A stretch of DNA of 64,000 bases. Source: Roseateles_B sp041912595. GTDB lineage: Bacteria > Pseudomonadota > Gammaproteobacteria > Burkholderiales > Burkholderiaceae_C. The notes under the pieces were generated by a model, which did no database searches, was not told where the DNA came from, and was given only the letters and a program-made list of their open reading frames with translations. Shown in pieces: positions 32,648 to 39,689 of this stretch (within the stretch, counting starts at the first letter, position 1; every line of letters starts with the position of its first letter). Position numbers and translations under genes: made by a program. Where the stretch lies: the NCBI GenBank assembly GCA_041912595.1, contig JAYRMR010000010.1, forward strand, positions 1 to 64,000. Reading direction: 5' to 3'.

Positions 32648-32943
32648 CGCTCTACCCCTTCGTGCTGGACTACGGCGCCGGGACCTACGTGTCGCAGGTC
32701 AGCGCCGCGTCCGTCGAGCAGGCGCCGATGGCCTGGGCCGACTCGCTGCGGCCGGGCGACGTCCGGGGAATGGGGCAGGCATCGTTCAAGCGCCTGAGTG
32801 CCGGGCTGGCGGCGGAAGCCCCGCAGGCCGTTAACGGGCTCCGCAACACCTGGTGCGTCACAGCCCTCGTGCGAGGCCAGCTGGCCTTGATCCACTTCAT
32901 CGCGACGCTCGGGCCAGCCGCAGCGGCGAAGCGTCAACGGTAG
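32644..32943 (+). CDS. Small hypothetical protein translationally coupled to the caspase
   Basis: A 99-residue protein. Its ATG overlaps the caspase stop (ATGA at 32644-32647), strong evidence of co-translation. It begins MTLYPFVLDYGAGTYVSQVSA and contains ASVEQAPMAWADSL and NTWCVTALVRGQLALIHFIATL, a pattern of small alpha/beta proteins. No family, signal or membrane segment is recognised. A regulatory or immunity-like role beside the caspase is possible but unproven. Confidence 0.65.
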   Translation: MTLYPFVLDYGAGTYVSQVSAASVEQAPMAWADSLRPGDVRGMGQASFKRLSAGLAAEAPQAVNGLRNTWCVTALVRGQLALIHFIATLGPAAAAKRQR

Positions 32944-32948
32944 CCCGC

Positions 32949-33377
32949 ATGTACCCCGTTCCCTCCTTGGCTCGGCAGATCGAAAGCGAGTGGGCGTCCG
33001 AGCTCGCGCTGCACTTTGGATGCACGGCGACCGATGTGCTGCAGAACGTGCGGCCGTGGTTCACGTTCCCGCAAGGGCCGTTGCGGATCGAGCTGATGGA
33101 CGGATCGGTCGTCAACTTCCGTTCGGCGTTTCACATCGCCAGCGAAGCCAAACGCGCGATTGCCGTGTTCACGGAGCATTGCGGCCACCACGTCTTTCCG
33201 TCTCACGAGGCGAAGGTCTACCGCGATGGGTGCTTGATCGATGAGTCAGTCCAGGAGCCGCTCAGCAAGTCAGGGCGGGGCCCGCAGGAAGGGGAGGCGC
33301 CCGATGACGTGCCGGCAGATGCCCGCGTTGTGCAGCCAAGCGTCGCCCTGCGACATCGGGGAGCGTCTTCCAAATGA
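32949..33377 (+). CDS. Hypothetical protein, accessory region
   Basis: A 142-residue protein, 5 bp after the preceding small gene. Residues 1-100 look like a real folded domain: RIELMDGSVVNFRSAFHIASEAKRAIAVFTEHCGHHVFPSHEAKVYRDG, a pattern seen in conserved proteobacterial hypotheticals. The last 40 residues (SKSGRGPQEGEAPDDVPADARV...) look unconstrained, and codon use changes there, suggesting a frameshift or a fused 3' end. The DNA is less GC-rich than neighbouring core genes. Function unknown. Confidence 0.55.
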   Translation: MYPVPSLARQIESEWASELALHFGCTATDVLQNVRPWFTFPQGPLRIELMDGSVVNFRSAFHIASEAKRAIAVFTEHCGHHVFPSHEAKVYRDGCLIDESVQEPLSKSGRGPQEGEAPDDVPADARVVQPSVALRHRGASSK

Positions 33378-33564
33378 CCGCGCATAATTGGCGCCGGCGG
33401 GCCATGGCCTGCATCGAGGCGCAGGCCCCGCAGAACCCGGCCTTTCGCAGGGGGCTGCGCGCTGTCGGGCCGGGCAGTTCGCCGCAAGTCGTGTCCCGGA
33501 CTGAGCGGGCATGCCAGGACGCCGATGGAAGTCGTTGGCTGTTCGCAACCGCCAGATGTGCCCC

Positions 33565-33897
33565 ATGAACGACCCGGTGAGCCGCCCCATGCAAGACCAC
33601 TGCTGCGATGAGATGCGGGATCAGGCGGCATTCGCCTGCGAGATCCACGCGTCGCCCGAGGAATGCCCGGACGCGCTGATTCGCTACGCCGATCACCTCC
33701 GCGAGTACGGTTTGCGCATCCATGACGGCGGTTCGAGCGCCAAGGCCATTCGCTTCTGTCCCTGGTGCGGTGCCAAGCTGCCGGAGTCCTTGCGGGAGCG
33801 GTGGTTCGAAGCGCTTGAGGCGCTGGGATTTGATGACCCTGGGGCCCAGGACATTCCGCAGGCATTCCGTTCGAGTGCTTGGTATCGTGAGTCCTGA
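33565..33897 (+). CDS. DUF6980-type small protein with CPWCG motif
   Basis: A protein of about 110 residues. HCCDEMRDQAAFACEIH, ECPDALIRYADHLREYGLRIHDGG, IRFCPWCGAKLPESLRERWFEALEALGFDDP and the ending SSAWY match the DUF6980 pattern well. The cysteines (CC and CPWC) may bind zinc. The start is uncertain: ATGs at 33556, 33565 and 33589 are all in frame, and the conserved part begins at 33589. DUF6980 proteins are usually orphan small genes of accessory regions and have no known function. Confidence 0.75.
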   Translation: MNDPVSRPMQDHCCDEMRDQAAFACEIHASPEECPDALIRYADHLREYGLRIHDGGSSAKAIRFCPWCGAKLPESLRERWFEALEALGFDDPGAQDIPQAFRSSAWYRES

Positions 33898-34001
33898 TCA
33901 GACACTCCACCGCGTCTCGGCCGCAAGCCGGCTGCGTGCCGCAGGCGACAAGATCGTGGGCCAGGCGATGATCGCAGGCCATAGTCGACATCAGGAGACA
34001 C

Positions 34002-34574
34002 ATGCGCACGCCCTCTCGATTCATGCCCAAGTACCTGCCACCTCCGATCGGCCTGGCGCCAATGGCGCTCTGGCTCGCCCTGGCGATGGGATTGATGGGC
34101 GCGACAGTCGCCGTGGCGCTACGGCATCCGCTCGCCGTGGCGCTGACGATCGTCGGTATCGGGTATCTCGCACGTCGGGACCTGCATAGGGTCCAAGCGC
34201 GTCGGCTGACCACGGCTGGGGGCCGCGGTGAAGAAGGGATCTGCGCGTTTGCGCGGAGCTTCGACTGCCGAAAGGTGGATACCTGGATCATCCGGGCGGT
34301 CTTCGAGGAACTTCAGGAGGAGCTCGGCCAGCCGCGGCCCTTCCCGCTCCGGGCCAGTGATCGTCTAGTCGAGGAACTGGGCATCGACCTGGAGGAAATC
34401 GACATGACGCACGTACCCGCCATCGCCGCCAGAACAGGGCGCTCGCTGGACCGGTGCCACACCAATCCCTACTGGGGTCAGGTGCGCACGGTGTCTGATC
34501 TCGTCCATTTCTTCGATGCGCAGCCTGTGCAGCTGGGCCGCGCCTTGATGGCGAGCAGCGCGTCCGCGCGCTAG
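34002..34574 (+). CDS. Membrane-anchored protein with acyl-carrier-like helical domain
   Basis: A 190-residue protein with two hydrophobic segments (about residues 18-55) followed by a soluble domain. The stretch VDTWIIRAVFEELQEELGQ, then PLRASDRLVEELGIDLEEIDM and RTVSDLVHFF, has the helix pattern of acyl-carrier-like proteins (DRL..DLGID.., TV.DLV), but no DSL serine for phosphopantetheine is present. Such ACP-like hypotheticals are common in polymorphic accessory loci. It is in the lower-GC stretch after the caspase gene. Function unknown. Confidence 0.6.
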   Translation: MRTPSRFMPKYLPPPIGLAPMALWLALAMGLMGATVAVALRHPLAVALTIVGIGYLARRDLHRVQARRLTTAGGRGEEGICAFARSFDCRKVDTWIIRAVFEELQEELGQPRPFPLRASDRLVEELGIDLEEIDMTHVPAIAARTGRSLDRCHTNPYWGQVRTVSDLVHFFDAQPVQLGRALMASSASAR

Positions 34575-34761
34575 GAAACGATGCGGGTGAGCCCATGGGC
34601 CAGCACCCACTTGCAGAGGCCCCTCATGCCCCGCCCTCTTTCCCTGGCCGCAGCCACTCTCCTCCTCGCAAGCTTTCGCCTGCTGTGCGATCGGCAGACG
34701 ACGATCGGTCCGGGCGCGACGTCGTCGTCCCGGACCTACCGCGTGGGGTAAGCAAGGCCCC

Positions 34762-35442
34762 TCACCTCAACGGCATCCCAAACCGCTCCAACCTCGGCGT
34801 CCACACGCCGTCGAGGTCCGCTGACGCCAGGATGTGGTGCGCGCGGCCGATCACAGCCTCGCGGGGGACAAGGCCGATGTAGCGCGAGTCCGCGCTGTTG
34901 TCCCGGTTGTCACCCAGCACGAGCAGCTGCCCCGGCGGCACGGTGAGGGGCTCGAAGCTGGAGCGGGCATGGACGCCGTCCAGCCACTGCACCTGGCGGG
35001 TCTGGCCACCGACCTGCTCCAGCACGCGCCGGGCCGGCCACTCGCCGATGCCGGCGACGGGCTCGCGCACGGCGGTCTCGTTCTCGTAGCGGGCGGCCTC
35101 GCCGTTGATGTAGAGGCGCTCGTCACGCATCTCGACCACGTCGCCCCCCACGGCCACGATGCGCTTGATCAGCCGCGTGCCGTCCTTGGGCGAGCTGAAG
35201 GTGACGATGTCGCCGCGCTGCGGGTCCCCGAGGCGGGCGACGACGATCTGGCTCAGCGGGAGCTTGAAGTCGTAGGCCAGGCGGTTGACGAGCACGACGT
35301 CCCCCTCGAGCAGATTGGGCCGCATGGAGCCCGTGGGGATGGGGTTCCAGTCCGCGATCGCCGTGCGGAAGAAGCCGAAGCACAGCAGAAAGATCAGGAA
35401 GCCGCGGTTCTCGCGCAGCATTTGCATCACGGGCATCTTCAT
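34762..35442 (-). CDS. lepB: Signal peptidase I
   Basis: A 226-residue inner-membrane protease that removes signal peptides from exported proteins. One membrane segment (about 14-30) is followed by the catalytic box PIPTGSMRPNLLEGD with Ser39, then RLIKRIVAVGGD with the catalytic lysine near residue 92, and GDNRDNSADSRYIGLV (box E). It is shorter than E. coli LepB and has one membrane anchor rather than two. AAGGAG with 6-bp spacing sets the ATG at 35442. The usual lepA/rnc neighbours are absent, so this may be a second, accessory signal peptidase of the genome. Confidence 0.92.
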   Translation of the reverse strand: MKMPVMQMLRENRGFLIFLLCFGFFRTAIADWNPIPTGSMRPNLLEGDVVLVNRLAYDFKLPLSQIVVARLGDPQRGDIVTFSSPKDGTRLIKRIVAVGGDVVEMRDERLYINGEAARYENETAVREPVAGIGEWPARRVLEQVGGQTRQVQWLDGVHARSSFEPLTVPPGQLLVLGDNRDNSADSRYIGLVPREAVIGRAHHILASADLDGVWTPRLERFGMPLR

Positions 35443-35552
35443 GGGCCGCTCCTTGTTCAGACCCGCAGCATCGCGGGGCGGGCTTAGCAAGGCCTTAAGC
35501 CAGGGGCACCACGGCACGCGCGGCGCTCAGGACCCGCGTGGAGGACCCGAAT

Positions 35553-36059
35553 TCAGAACCGATAGGCAGGCCGTGCGGGGCGCGGCAGCGCGCGGGCGAG
35601 CGGGTGTCCGGCGCCGGCCGTCTCGACCACGGCCTGCTGCAGCCCGTCCAGGTCGGCGAGCATCAGCGGCAACCAGAAGCTGCGGGTCTGGCCGTCCACC
35701 CGCAGGCGCAGATGAGGGAGATGCAGCAGATAGGCGGGCTCGGCCGAGCGGATGGACGCCCAGGGAAGGATCTGCCAGCGGCCGCGCGCATCGAAGGTGC
35801 GCAGGCCCTGCGGCCCGACGCGGAAGTGAAAGGCCAGCACCGGCCCGGCCATGGCGACGGCCATGAGCAGGCCCATGCCGACATGCAGGAAGAGATCGGG
35901 CCGCTGGATGGGCTGCCCCGTCCAGGCGGACTTCAAGACCAGGAGGGTCCCGATCAGCGCCATGCACACGGACAGCTGCGCCCGCCACATGGGCCAGAAG
36001 GCATAACGGAAGCTGCGGTAGTGAACGGGAGGGGTCACAGGCGACTCGGGCAGCGCCAT
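35553..36059 (-). CDS. Membrane protein with PH-like domain
   Basis: A 168-residue protein with two hydrophobic segments (about 29-46 and 56-77) followed by a beta-rich part: FHFRVGPQGLRTFDARGRWQILPWASIRSAEP. This resembles the bacterial PH-like/YcxB-type pattern, in which a membrane hairpin precedes a pleckstrin-homology-like domain. No enzyme motif is visible. It lies 25 bp upstream in map position from the YceI gene end, but is transcribed after it on the same strand, and could be the last gene of the peroxiredoxin-YceI unit. Confidence 0.65.
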   Translation of the reverse strand: MALPESPVTPPVHYRSFRYAFWPMWRAQLSVCMALIGTLLVLKSAWTGQPIQRPDLFLHVGMGLLMAVAMAGPVLAFHFRVGPQGLRTFDARGRWQILPWASIRSAEPAYLLHLPHLRLRVDGQTRSFWLPLMLADLDGLQQAVVETAGAGHPLARALPRPARPAYRF

Positions 36060-36083
36060 CCGGGCGCCGGGGACGCCATTGTG

Positions 36084-36878
36084 TCAGCGCGGGCGCAGCA
36101 CGAGATCCAGGCTCACGGCGAGGTCGTCCTGCACGGCCAGCATGCCGCCCAGCAGGCTCAGGGGGCGGATGCCGAAATCGGTGAGCCGCAAGGCCATCCG
36201 CCCCTTGACGCGCAAGACCTGACCCTCGGACGAGCCTGACGTGGCCAGCGCCAGGGGCAGGCGCCAGCGGCGCTGCTGGCCGTGCCAGTCGATCTCGATC
36301 TCCGCCAGCACGTGCTCGCCTTCGCCGCGCAGCGAAACGGACTGCACGCGAAGCCAGGGATGGCGGGCGGCATCGAGCATGGACTCGCCCAGCAGGTTGG
36401 CGCGCGTCGCGGCGATCGCCTCGGGGCCGGGCACGGAGGCGAAGGCCGGGCCGAGCTGCGCGCGCCGGGCGGGATCATCCAGCTGCAGCGCGTCCAGCCG
36501 CAGGGCCAGGGCAAAGCGGGAGGCCGCCAGCTGCGCGGGCGTGAGGCGCGCGGCATCCGGCGCGCCGGCCGGGAGCTGCAGCCAGCCCTGCAGCTGCGGC
36601 GCCGTCAGGACGTGGTTGTGACCCAGGCCGGAGAGCGCGCCCTGCCGGAAGGCGAGCACCTGCAGCAGCGAGGCCGCGGCGTCGACGCGCCACAGCACGC
36701 CGTCCGTGGGCAGCGGCGCGAGGCCGGCCTCCGCCGGGGTGAGCTCGGCGGCGGGTCCAGTGGATACGGTGGAAGCGGTGGATCCGCCTGCCGGCCCGGG
36801 CGTGCCGGCGCAGGCGGACAGCAGCAGCGCCGCGGCGCCGCCCAGCAGCGCACGCCGGTCGGGCCGCGCCTGCGTCAA
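36084..36878 (-). CDS. YceI-family lipoprotein
   Basis: A 264-residue secreted lipoprotein: ALLGGAAALLLSAC carries a lipobox with Cys23. After a Thr/Ser/Gly linker the YceI lipocalin-like domain begins at LWRVDAAASLLQVLAFRQGALSGLGHNHVL and ends with FGIRPLSLLGGMLAVQDDLAVSLDLVL. YceI proteins bind polyisoprenoid or amphiphilic molecules in the periplasm. The start overlaps the peroxiredoxin stop by 4 bp (ATGA), so both are co-translated. One copy of the dispersed 14-bp motif (36212-36225) is inside the gene, encoding GQVL with a rare TTG. Confidence 0.83.
   Translation of the reverse strand: MTQARPDRRALLGGAAALLLSACAGTPGPAGGSTASTVSTGPAAELTPAEAGLAPLPTDGVLWRVDAAASLLQVLAFRQGALSGLGHNHVLTAPQLQGWLQLPAGAPDAARLTPAQLAASRFALALRLDALQLDDPARRAQLGPAFASVPGPEAIAATRANLLGESMLDAARHPWLRVQSVSLRGEGEHVLAEIEIDWHGQQRRWRLPLALATSGSSEGQVLRVKGRMALRLTDFGIRPLSLLGGMLAVQDDLAVSLDLVLRPR
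36212..36225 (+). repeat. Dispersed 14-bp motif, copy 3
   Basis: GCAAGACCTGACCC inside the YceI gene; on the coding strand it reads GGGTCAGGTCTTGC and encodes EGQVLR, the same peptide as in fdhD. Confidence 0.6.
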
Positions 36879-37420
36879 CGGCCGGCCTTCCAGGCCTCGG
36901 CGGCCTTCATCATGGCCTCGACGTGGCCGTCGGCACTGAGCTTGGCATGCACGGCCGCAATGCGGCCCGGCGGCACGATGAAGTAGGAGATGCGGTCCGC
37001 CGTGTCGGCCATCATCAGCAGCTTGGCGTCGTAGGCCTTCATGACCTTGGCGCCGGCGTCCGCGGCGACGGCGAACTGCTTGCGGCAGGCCTCGACGCTG
37101 AAGCGCTTGAGCGTGGCGATGTCATCGTTCGAAATGCCGATCACCGTCACGCCGAGCTGCTGGAACTTCGGCGTGGCCTCGGCGAACTGGTGCGCCTCGA
37201 CGGTGCAGCCGCTGGTGAAGGCCTTGGGGTAGAAGTACAGCACCACGGGGCCCTTCTTGAGCGCCTCGGCCAGCTGGAAGCGGTAGGGCTCGCCAGCCAG
37301 GGCGGCATCGGCGCTGAAGTCGGGGGCGGCGTCGCCGGGCTTGAGCGCCGCCTGTGCCGGGCCGGCAAGGGCGCCCAGGGCCAGCAGGGTGGGCAGGAGG
37401 AGTCGGGAAGTCGCGCGCAT
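36875..37420 (-). CDS. Periplasmic peroxiredoxin (AhpC/TSA, BCP-like)
   Basis: A 181-residue thiol peroxidase with a signal peptide (residues 1-24, cleavage near AQAAL). The thioredoxin fold shows GDAAPDFSADAALAGEPYRF and the peroxidatic motif YPKAFTSGCTVEA (Cys near 72), which here has FTSGC rather than the usual TPGC. A later cysteine (EACRKQF) could be the resolving one. It reduces peroxides in the periplasm. It is the first gene of a pair with YceI and begins 81 bp downstream of the bufferin operon on the same strand, so it may share that transcript. Confidence 0.87.
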   Translation of the reverse strand: MRATSRLLLPTLLALGALAGPAQAALKPGDAAPDFSADAALAGEPYRFQLAEALKKGPVVLYFYPKAFTSGCTVEAHQFAEATPKFQQLGVTVIGISNDDIATLKRFSVEACRKQFAVAADAGAKVMKAYDAKLLMMADTADRISYFIVPPGRIAAVHAKLSADGHVEAMMKAAEAWKAGR

Positions 37421-37500
37421 GGCCGTCCTTGTGGTGTGCAGTGGCCCGCATCATGCCCAGGACGCAAGCCCTCTGCCAGGGCTCGGCTATTCAAGCAGGC

Positions 37501-38349
37501 TCAGTCCGGTGCGCGCAGCCAGCCCTCGGCCACCCATTGCTGGAGGCAGTCGACCAGGCGCGCCGGCGCCTCGGCCTCGCCCCAGTGCGTGACGGCGATC
37601 TCGCCGAGGCCCGGCCAGTCCACCCCCACGAACACGGCGGCGACCAGCGCGCCCTCGCCAGCCGGCAGCGAGCGCCAGCGCGTCTCCAGCTGCGGACGCC
37701 AGGCCAGCAGGGCGTGGACGAGCGGCTCAGGGGCGGGCAGCGCGAGCGCCTCATCCGCCTCATCCGCCTCATCCCCCTCACCCGCCTGCGCGCCCTCCCC
37801 CGCCGCGCGGCGCTCGGCCTGCCGGGCCAGCGCCGCCCACGCGGGCTCCACGGCCCAGTCCAGCGGCAGCAGGCGGCTGCTGGCGCGGGGCCGCAGGCGA
37901 AGCCCCGCCCAGTCTGGCGGGGCGAGGCGCTGCAGGGACTCGAAGGTCAACGCCGGCTCGTCCGCCGCGTCGAAGACGGCGCGCAGCGTCCAGTCCATGC
38001 GGGCGATGTCGACGAAGGCCGGGTGCGCCAGCGCTTCGTGCCTGGCGAGAAACTCGGCCAGCGCGTCGCCGTACCAGCGAATCGAGGCGTGGGCCGAGCC
38101 GTGCGCCTCGACGTAGTCCGCCGCCAGCGCATCGAAGTCCTCGTCGCCCATGACCTGGACGAGCACGGCGTAGTTGTCCCGCAGCGCGGCCACGAGGCGG
38201 GCGCGGTAGGCATGGCGATAGACGGCCAGCCCGCGCGCCGAGGCGGCCTCGAGCAGATCCCCGGCGTCGGGCGGCTCGGCCGCCAGCAGCAGTGCCTGCA
38301 GGCGCCGCTGGGTGTCGGCCAGGGTGGGCATGGCGGAGGGCGCGCTCAT
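37501..38349 (-). CDS. bufC: BufC-type partner protein (DUF2063 / putative DNA-binding domain family)
   Basis: A 282-residue protein. The N-terminal part contains LADTQRRLQALLL, GLAVYRHAYRARLVAALRDNYAVLVQVMGDEDFDALAADYVEAH and SIRWYGDALAEFL, the hallmark of DUF2063 family proteins that pair with DUF692 (MNIO) enzymes. The partner is thought to present the precursor to the oxidase rather than bind DNA. A low-complexity acidic linker (EGDEADEADEALALP), due to a 9-bp repeat, separates a C-terminal domain. Its ATG overlaps the bufB stop (ATGA at 38346-38349). Confidence 0.85.
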   Translation of the reverse strand: MSAPSAMPTLADTQRRLQALLLAAEPPDAGDLLEAASARGLAVYRHAYRARLVAALRDNYAVLVQVMGDEDFDALAADYVEAHGSAHASIRWYGDALAEFLARHEALAHPAFVDIARMDWTLRAVFDAADEPALTFESLQRLAPPDWAGLRLRPRASSRLLPLDWAVEPAWAALARQAERRAAGEGAQAGEGDEADEADEALALPAPEPLVHALLAWRPQLETRWRSLPAGEGALVAAVFVGVDWPGLGEIAVTHWGEAEAPARLVDCLQQWVAEGWLRAPD

Positions 38350-39197
38350 GCGGCCTCCCGCCAGCCGGCGAGCGTGCGGCGCGCGAGCTGCCGCGCCTGG
38401 TCCAGCTCCTGCAGCAGGACCGGCAGCGGCGGAATGTCGTCGTCGCGCTCGATCATCGTGGGCACCGGACCCAGGCGCTGCAGCGTGTAGGCATAGAGCG
38501 CCCAGACGGCGTCGCACACGGGGTGGTCGTGGGTGTCGATCACCAGCTCGCCCAGGTCCTCGTGGCCGGCCAGGTGGATCTGGCGCACGCGGTCGGCGGG
38601 CATGGCGTCGATGAAGGCGCGGGCGTCGAAGCCGTGGTTGCGGCTGGAGACGTAGACGTTGTTGACGTCCAGCAGCAGCTCGGCGCCGCTGCGCTGCAGC
38701 AGCGCGGCGATGAACTCGGCCTCGCCCATCTCGTCCTGCGCGTAGCGGACATAGCTGGAGACGTTCTCCAGCACCAGCGGCCGCCCGAGCAGCTCCTGCA
38801 CCTGCGCGATGCGCGGCAGCAGGTGGCGCAGCGTGGTCTCGGTATAGGGCAGCGGCAGCAGGTCATGCAGGCGGCGATGGTCCACACCGCCCCAGCACAG
38901 GTGGTCGGACACCCAGCCGGGCTCGACGCGATCCGCCAGGGCGCGCAGCTCACGCAGATAGCCGAGGTCCAGCGGATCGGCACTGCCGATGGACAGCGAG
39001 ACGCCATGCATCACCACGGGATAGTCCCGGCGCAGGCGCTCCAGGTGGTGCAGCGGCTTGCCGCCGGGCACCAGGTAGTTCTCGGAGATGATCTCCAGCC
39101 ACTGCGGACGCAGGGCTGGGTCCATCGCCTCGCCCAGGGCCTGGTAGTGCTCGACGCGCAGGCCCAGGCCGAAGCCTTCGATGGGGGTGGAGGTCAT
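38346..39197 (-). CDS. bufB: BufB-type multinuclear non-heme iron oxidase (DUF692/MNIO)
   Basis: A 283-residue (beta/alpha)8-barrel enzyme of the DUF692/MbnB family. Typical signatures: GLGLRVEHYQALGE, WLEIISENYLVPGG, VMHGVSLSIGS (metal-binding His), VSDHLCWGG, LVLENVSSY, LLDVNNVYVSSRNHGFD and QIHLAGHED. MNIO enzymes modify cysteine residues of small precursors; in bufferins they make thiooxazole groups that bind copper. The ATG at 39197 has AGGTCATGGCAG-type context only, without a strong Shine-Dalgarno. It lies 75 bp after bufA, across a hairpin, and is ATGA-coupled to bufC. Confidence 0.92.
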   Translation of the reverse strand: MTSTPIEGFGLGLRVEHYQALGEAMDPALRPQWLEIISENYLVPGGKPLHHLERLRRDYPVVMHGVSLSIGSADPLDLGYLRELRALADRVEPGWVSDHLCWGGVDHRRLHDLLPLPYTETTLRHLLPRIAQVQELLGRPLVLENVSSYVRYAQDEMGEAEFIAALLQRSGAELLLDVNNVYVSSRNHGFDARAFIDAMPADRVRQIHLAGHEDLGELVIDTHDHPVCDAVWALYAYTLQRLGPVPTMIERDDDIPPLPVLLQELDQARQLARRTLAGWREAA

Positions 39198-39224
39198 GGC
39201 AGGTGACCGCAAGAGGGATCGAAC

Positions 39225-39253
39225 GCCGGTGCCCGCACGCGGCAGGCACCGGC
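39225..39253 (-). promoter_or_regulatory. Stem-loop between bufA and bufB
   Basis: A perfect 9-bp stem, GCCGGTGCC with GGCACCGGC (39225-39233 and 39245-39253), 11-nt loop, lies between the precursor and its maturase gene. No T-run follows. It could slow or stabilise transcript ends so that precursor exceeds enzyme. Confidence 0.5.
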
Positions 39254-39272
39254 CCGGACGGCGTGCCGCCGA

Positions 39273-39533
39273 TCACTTCATGACGGTGCCGCCGGCCTTC
39301 TTGCACTCGGCCTCGCTCTTCTTGACCCAGCCCTGGCCCTTGCAGCTGTTGTGGCCCTTGCAGTCGCTCTTAGCCGTCTTGCACTCCGAGGTGCCCTTGC
39401 AGCTGTTGATGCCGGCGCACTTGACCATGCCGTCGTCGGCCGGGGCCTGCGCCTGGGCCGGGACGGTGGCCGCGGCGAACAGGGCGGCGGCGGCAGCAGC
39501 GACGGACAGGCCGGTCTTGAAGGTGTTTTGCAT
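39273..39533 (-). CDS. bufA: Bufferin-type precursor (BufA), cysteine-rich secreted peptide
   Basis: An 86-residue peptide with a Sec-type signal (1-29, cleavage after AQAQA). The mature part has six cysteines (39, 45, 51, 58, 64, 77) in a pattern MVKCAGINSCKGTSECKTAKSDCKGHNSCKGQGW, recognisable from the BufA2-like precursors found beside DUF692/DUF2063 genes. Unlike most RiPPs the precursor is exported by a normal signal peptide after modification. Mature bufferins bind copper in the periplasm and give copper tolerance. AGGAGATTCAC precedes the ATG. The gene is first in bufABC. Confidence 0.88.
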   Translation of the reverse strand: MQNTFKTGLSVAAAAAALFAAATVPAQAQAPADDGMVKCAGINSCKGTSECKTAKSDCKGHNSCKGQGWVKKSEAECKKAGGTVMK

Positions 39534-39613
39534 GTGAATCTCCTGGTTGCTTGTTGAAGTCAGACACCGATCCTGCGCACCGGGCTCGAGGCCTCGGCGG
39601 CTGGATCTGCGGG

Positions 39614-39642
39614 TCTGTCGCGCCCGGCGCGCGGAACTTACA
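39614..39642 (-). promoter_or_regulatory. ECF-sigma-type promoter candidate for bufABC
   Basis: On the minus strand TGTAAG (39642-39637), 16 bp, then CGACAGA (39620-39614), 80 bp before bufA. TGTAA-N16-CG(T/A)C is an ECF-sigma-like pattern (compare Caulobacter sigma-F control of bufferin genes). No ECF sigma gene is in the window. Low certainty. Confidence 0.35.
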
Positions 39643-39689
39643 GGCGGTGCAGAAGAAATGTGTAACAGCCTCGAGGGGCGGGCCGGCGC

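Noticed and set aside
33374..33568. A 64-codon plus-strand frame whose ATG overlaps the preceding stop
   Set aside because: The ATGA overlap is tempting, but the composition looks random and the frame ends inside the better supported DUF6980 start region.
33262..33723. Minus-strand frames opposite the DUF6980 region
   Set aside because: They overlap the conserved DUF6980 gene and show no family signal or ribosome site.
37740..37790. Tandem CATCCGCCT repeats as a possible CRISPR or regulatory array
   Set aside because: Only three 9-bp units inside bufC that encode an acidic linker; no spacers and no cas genes.
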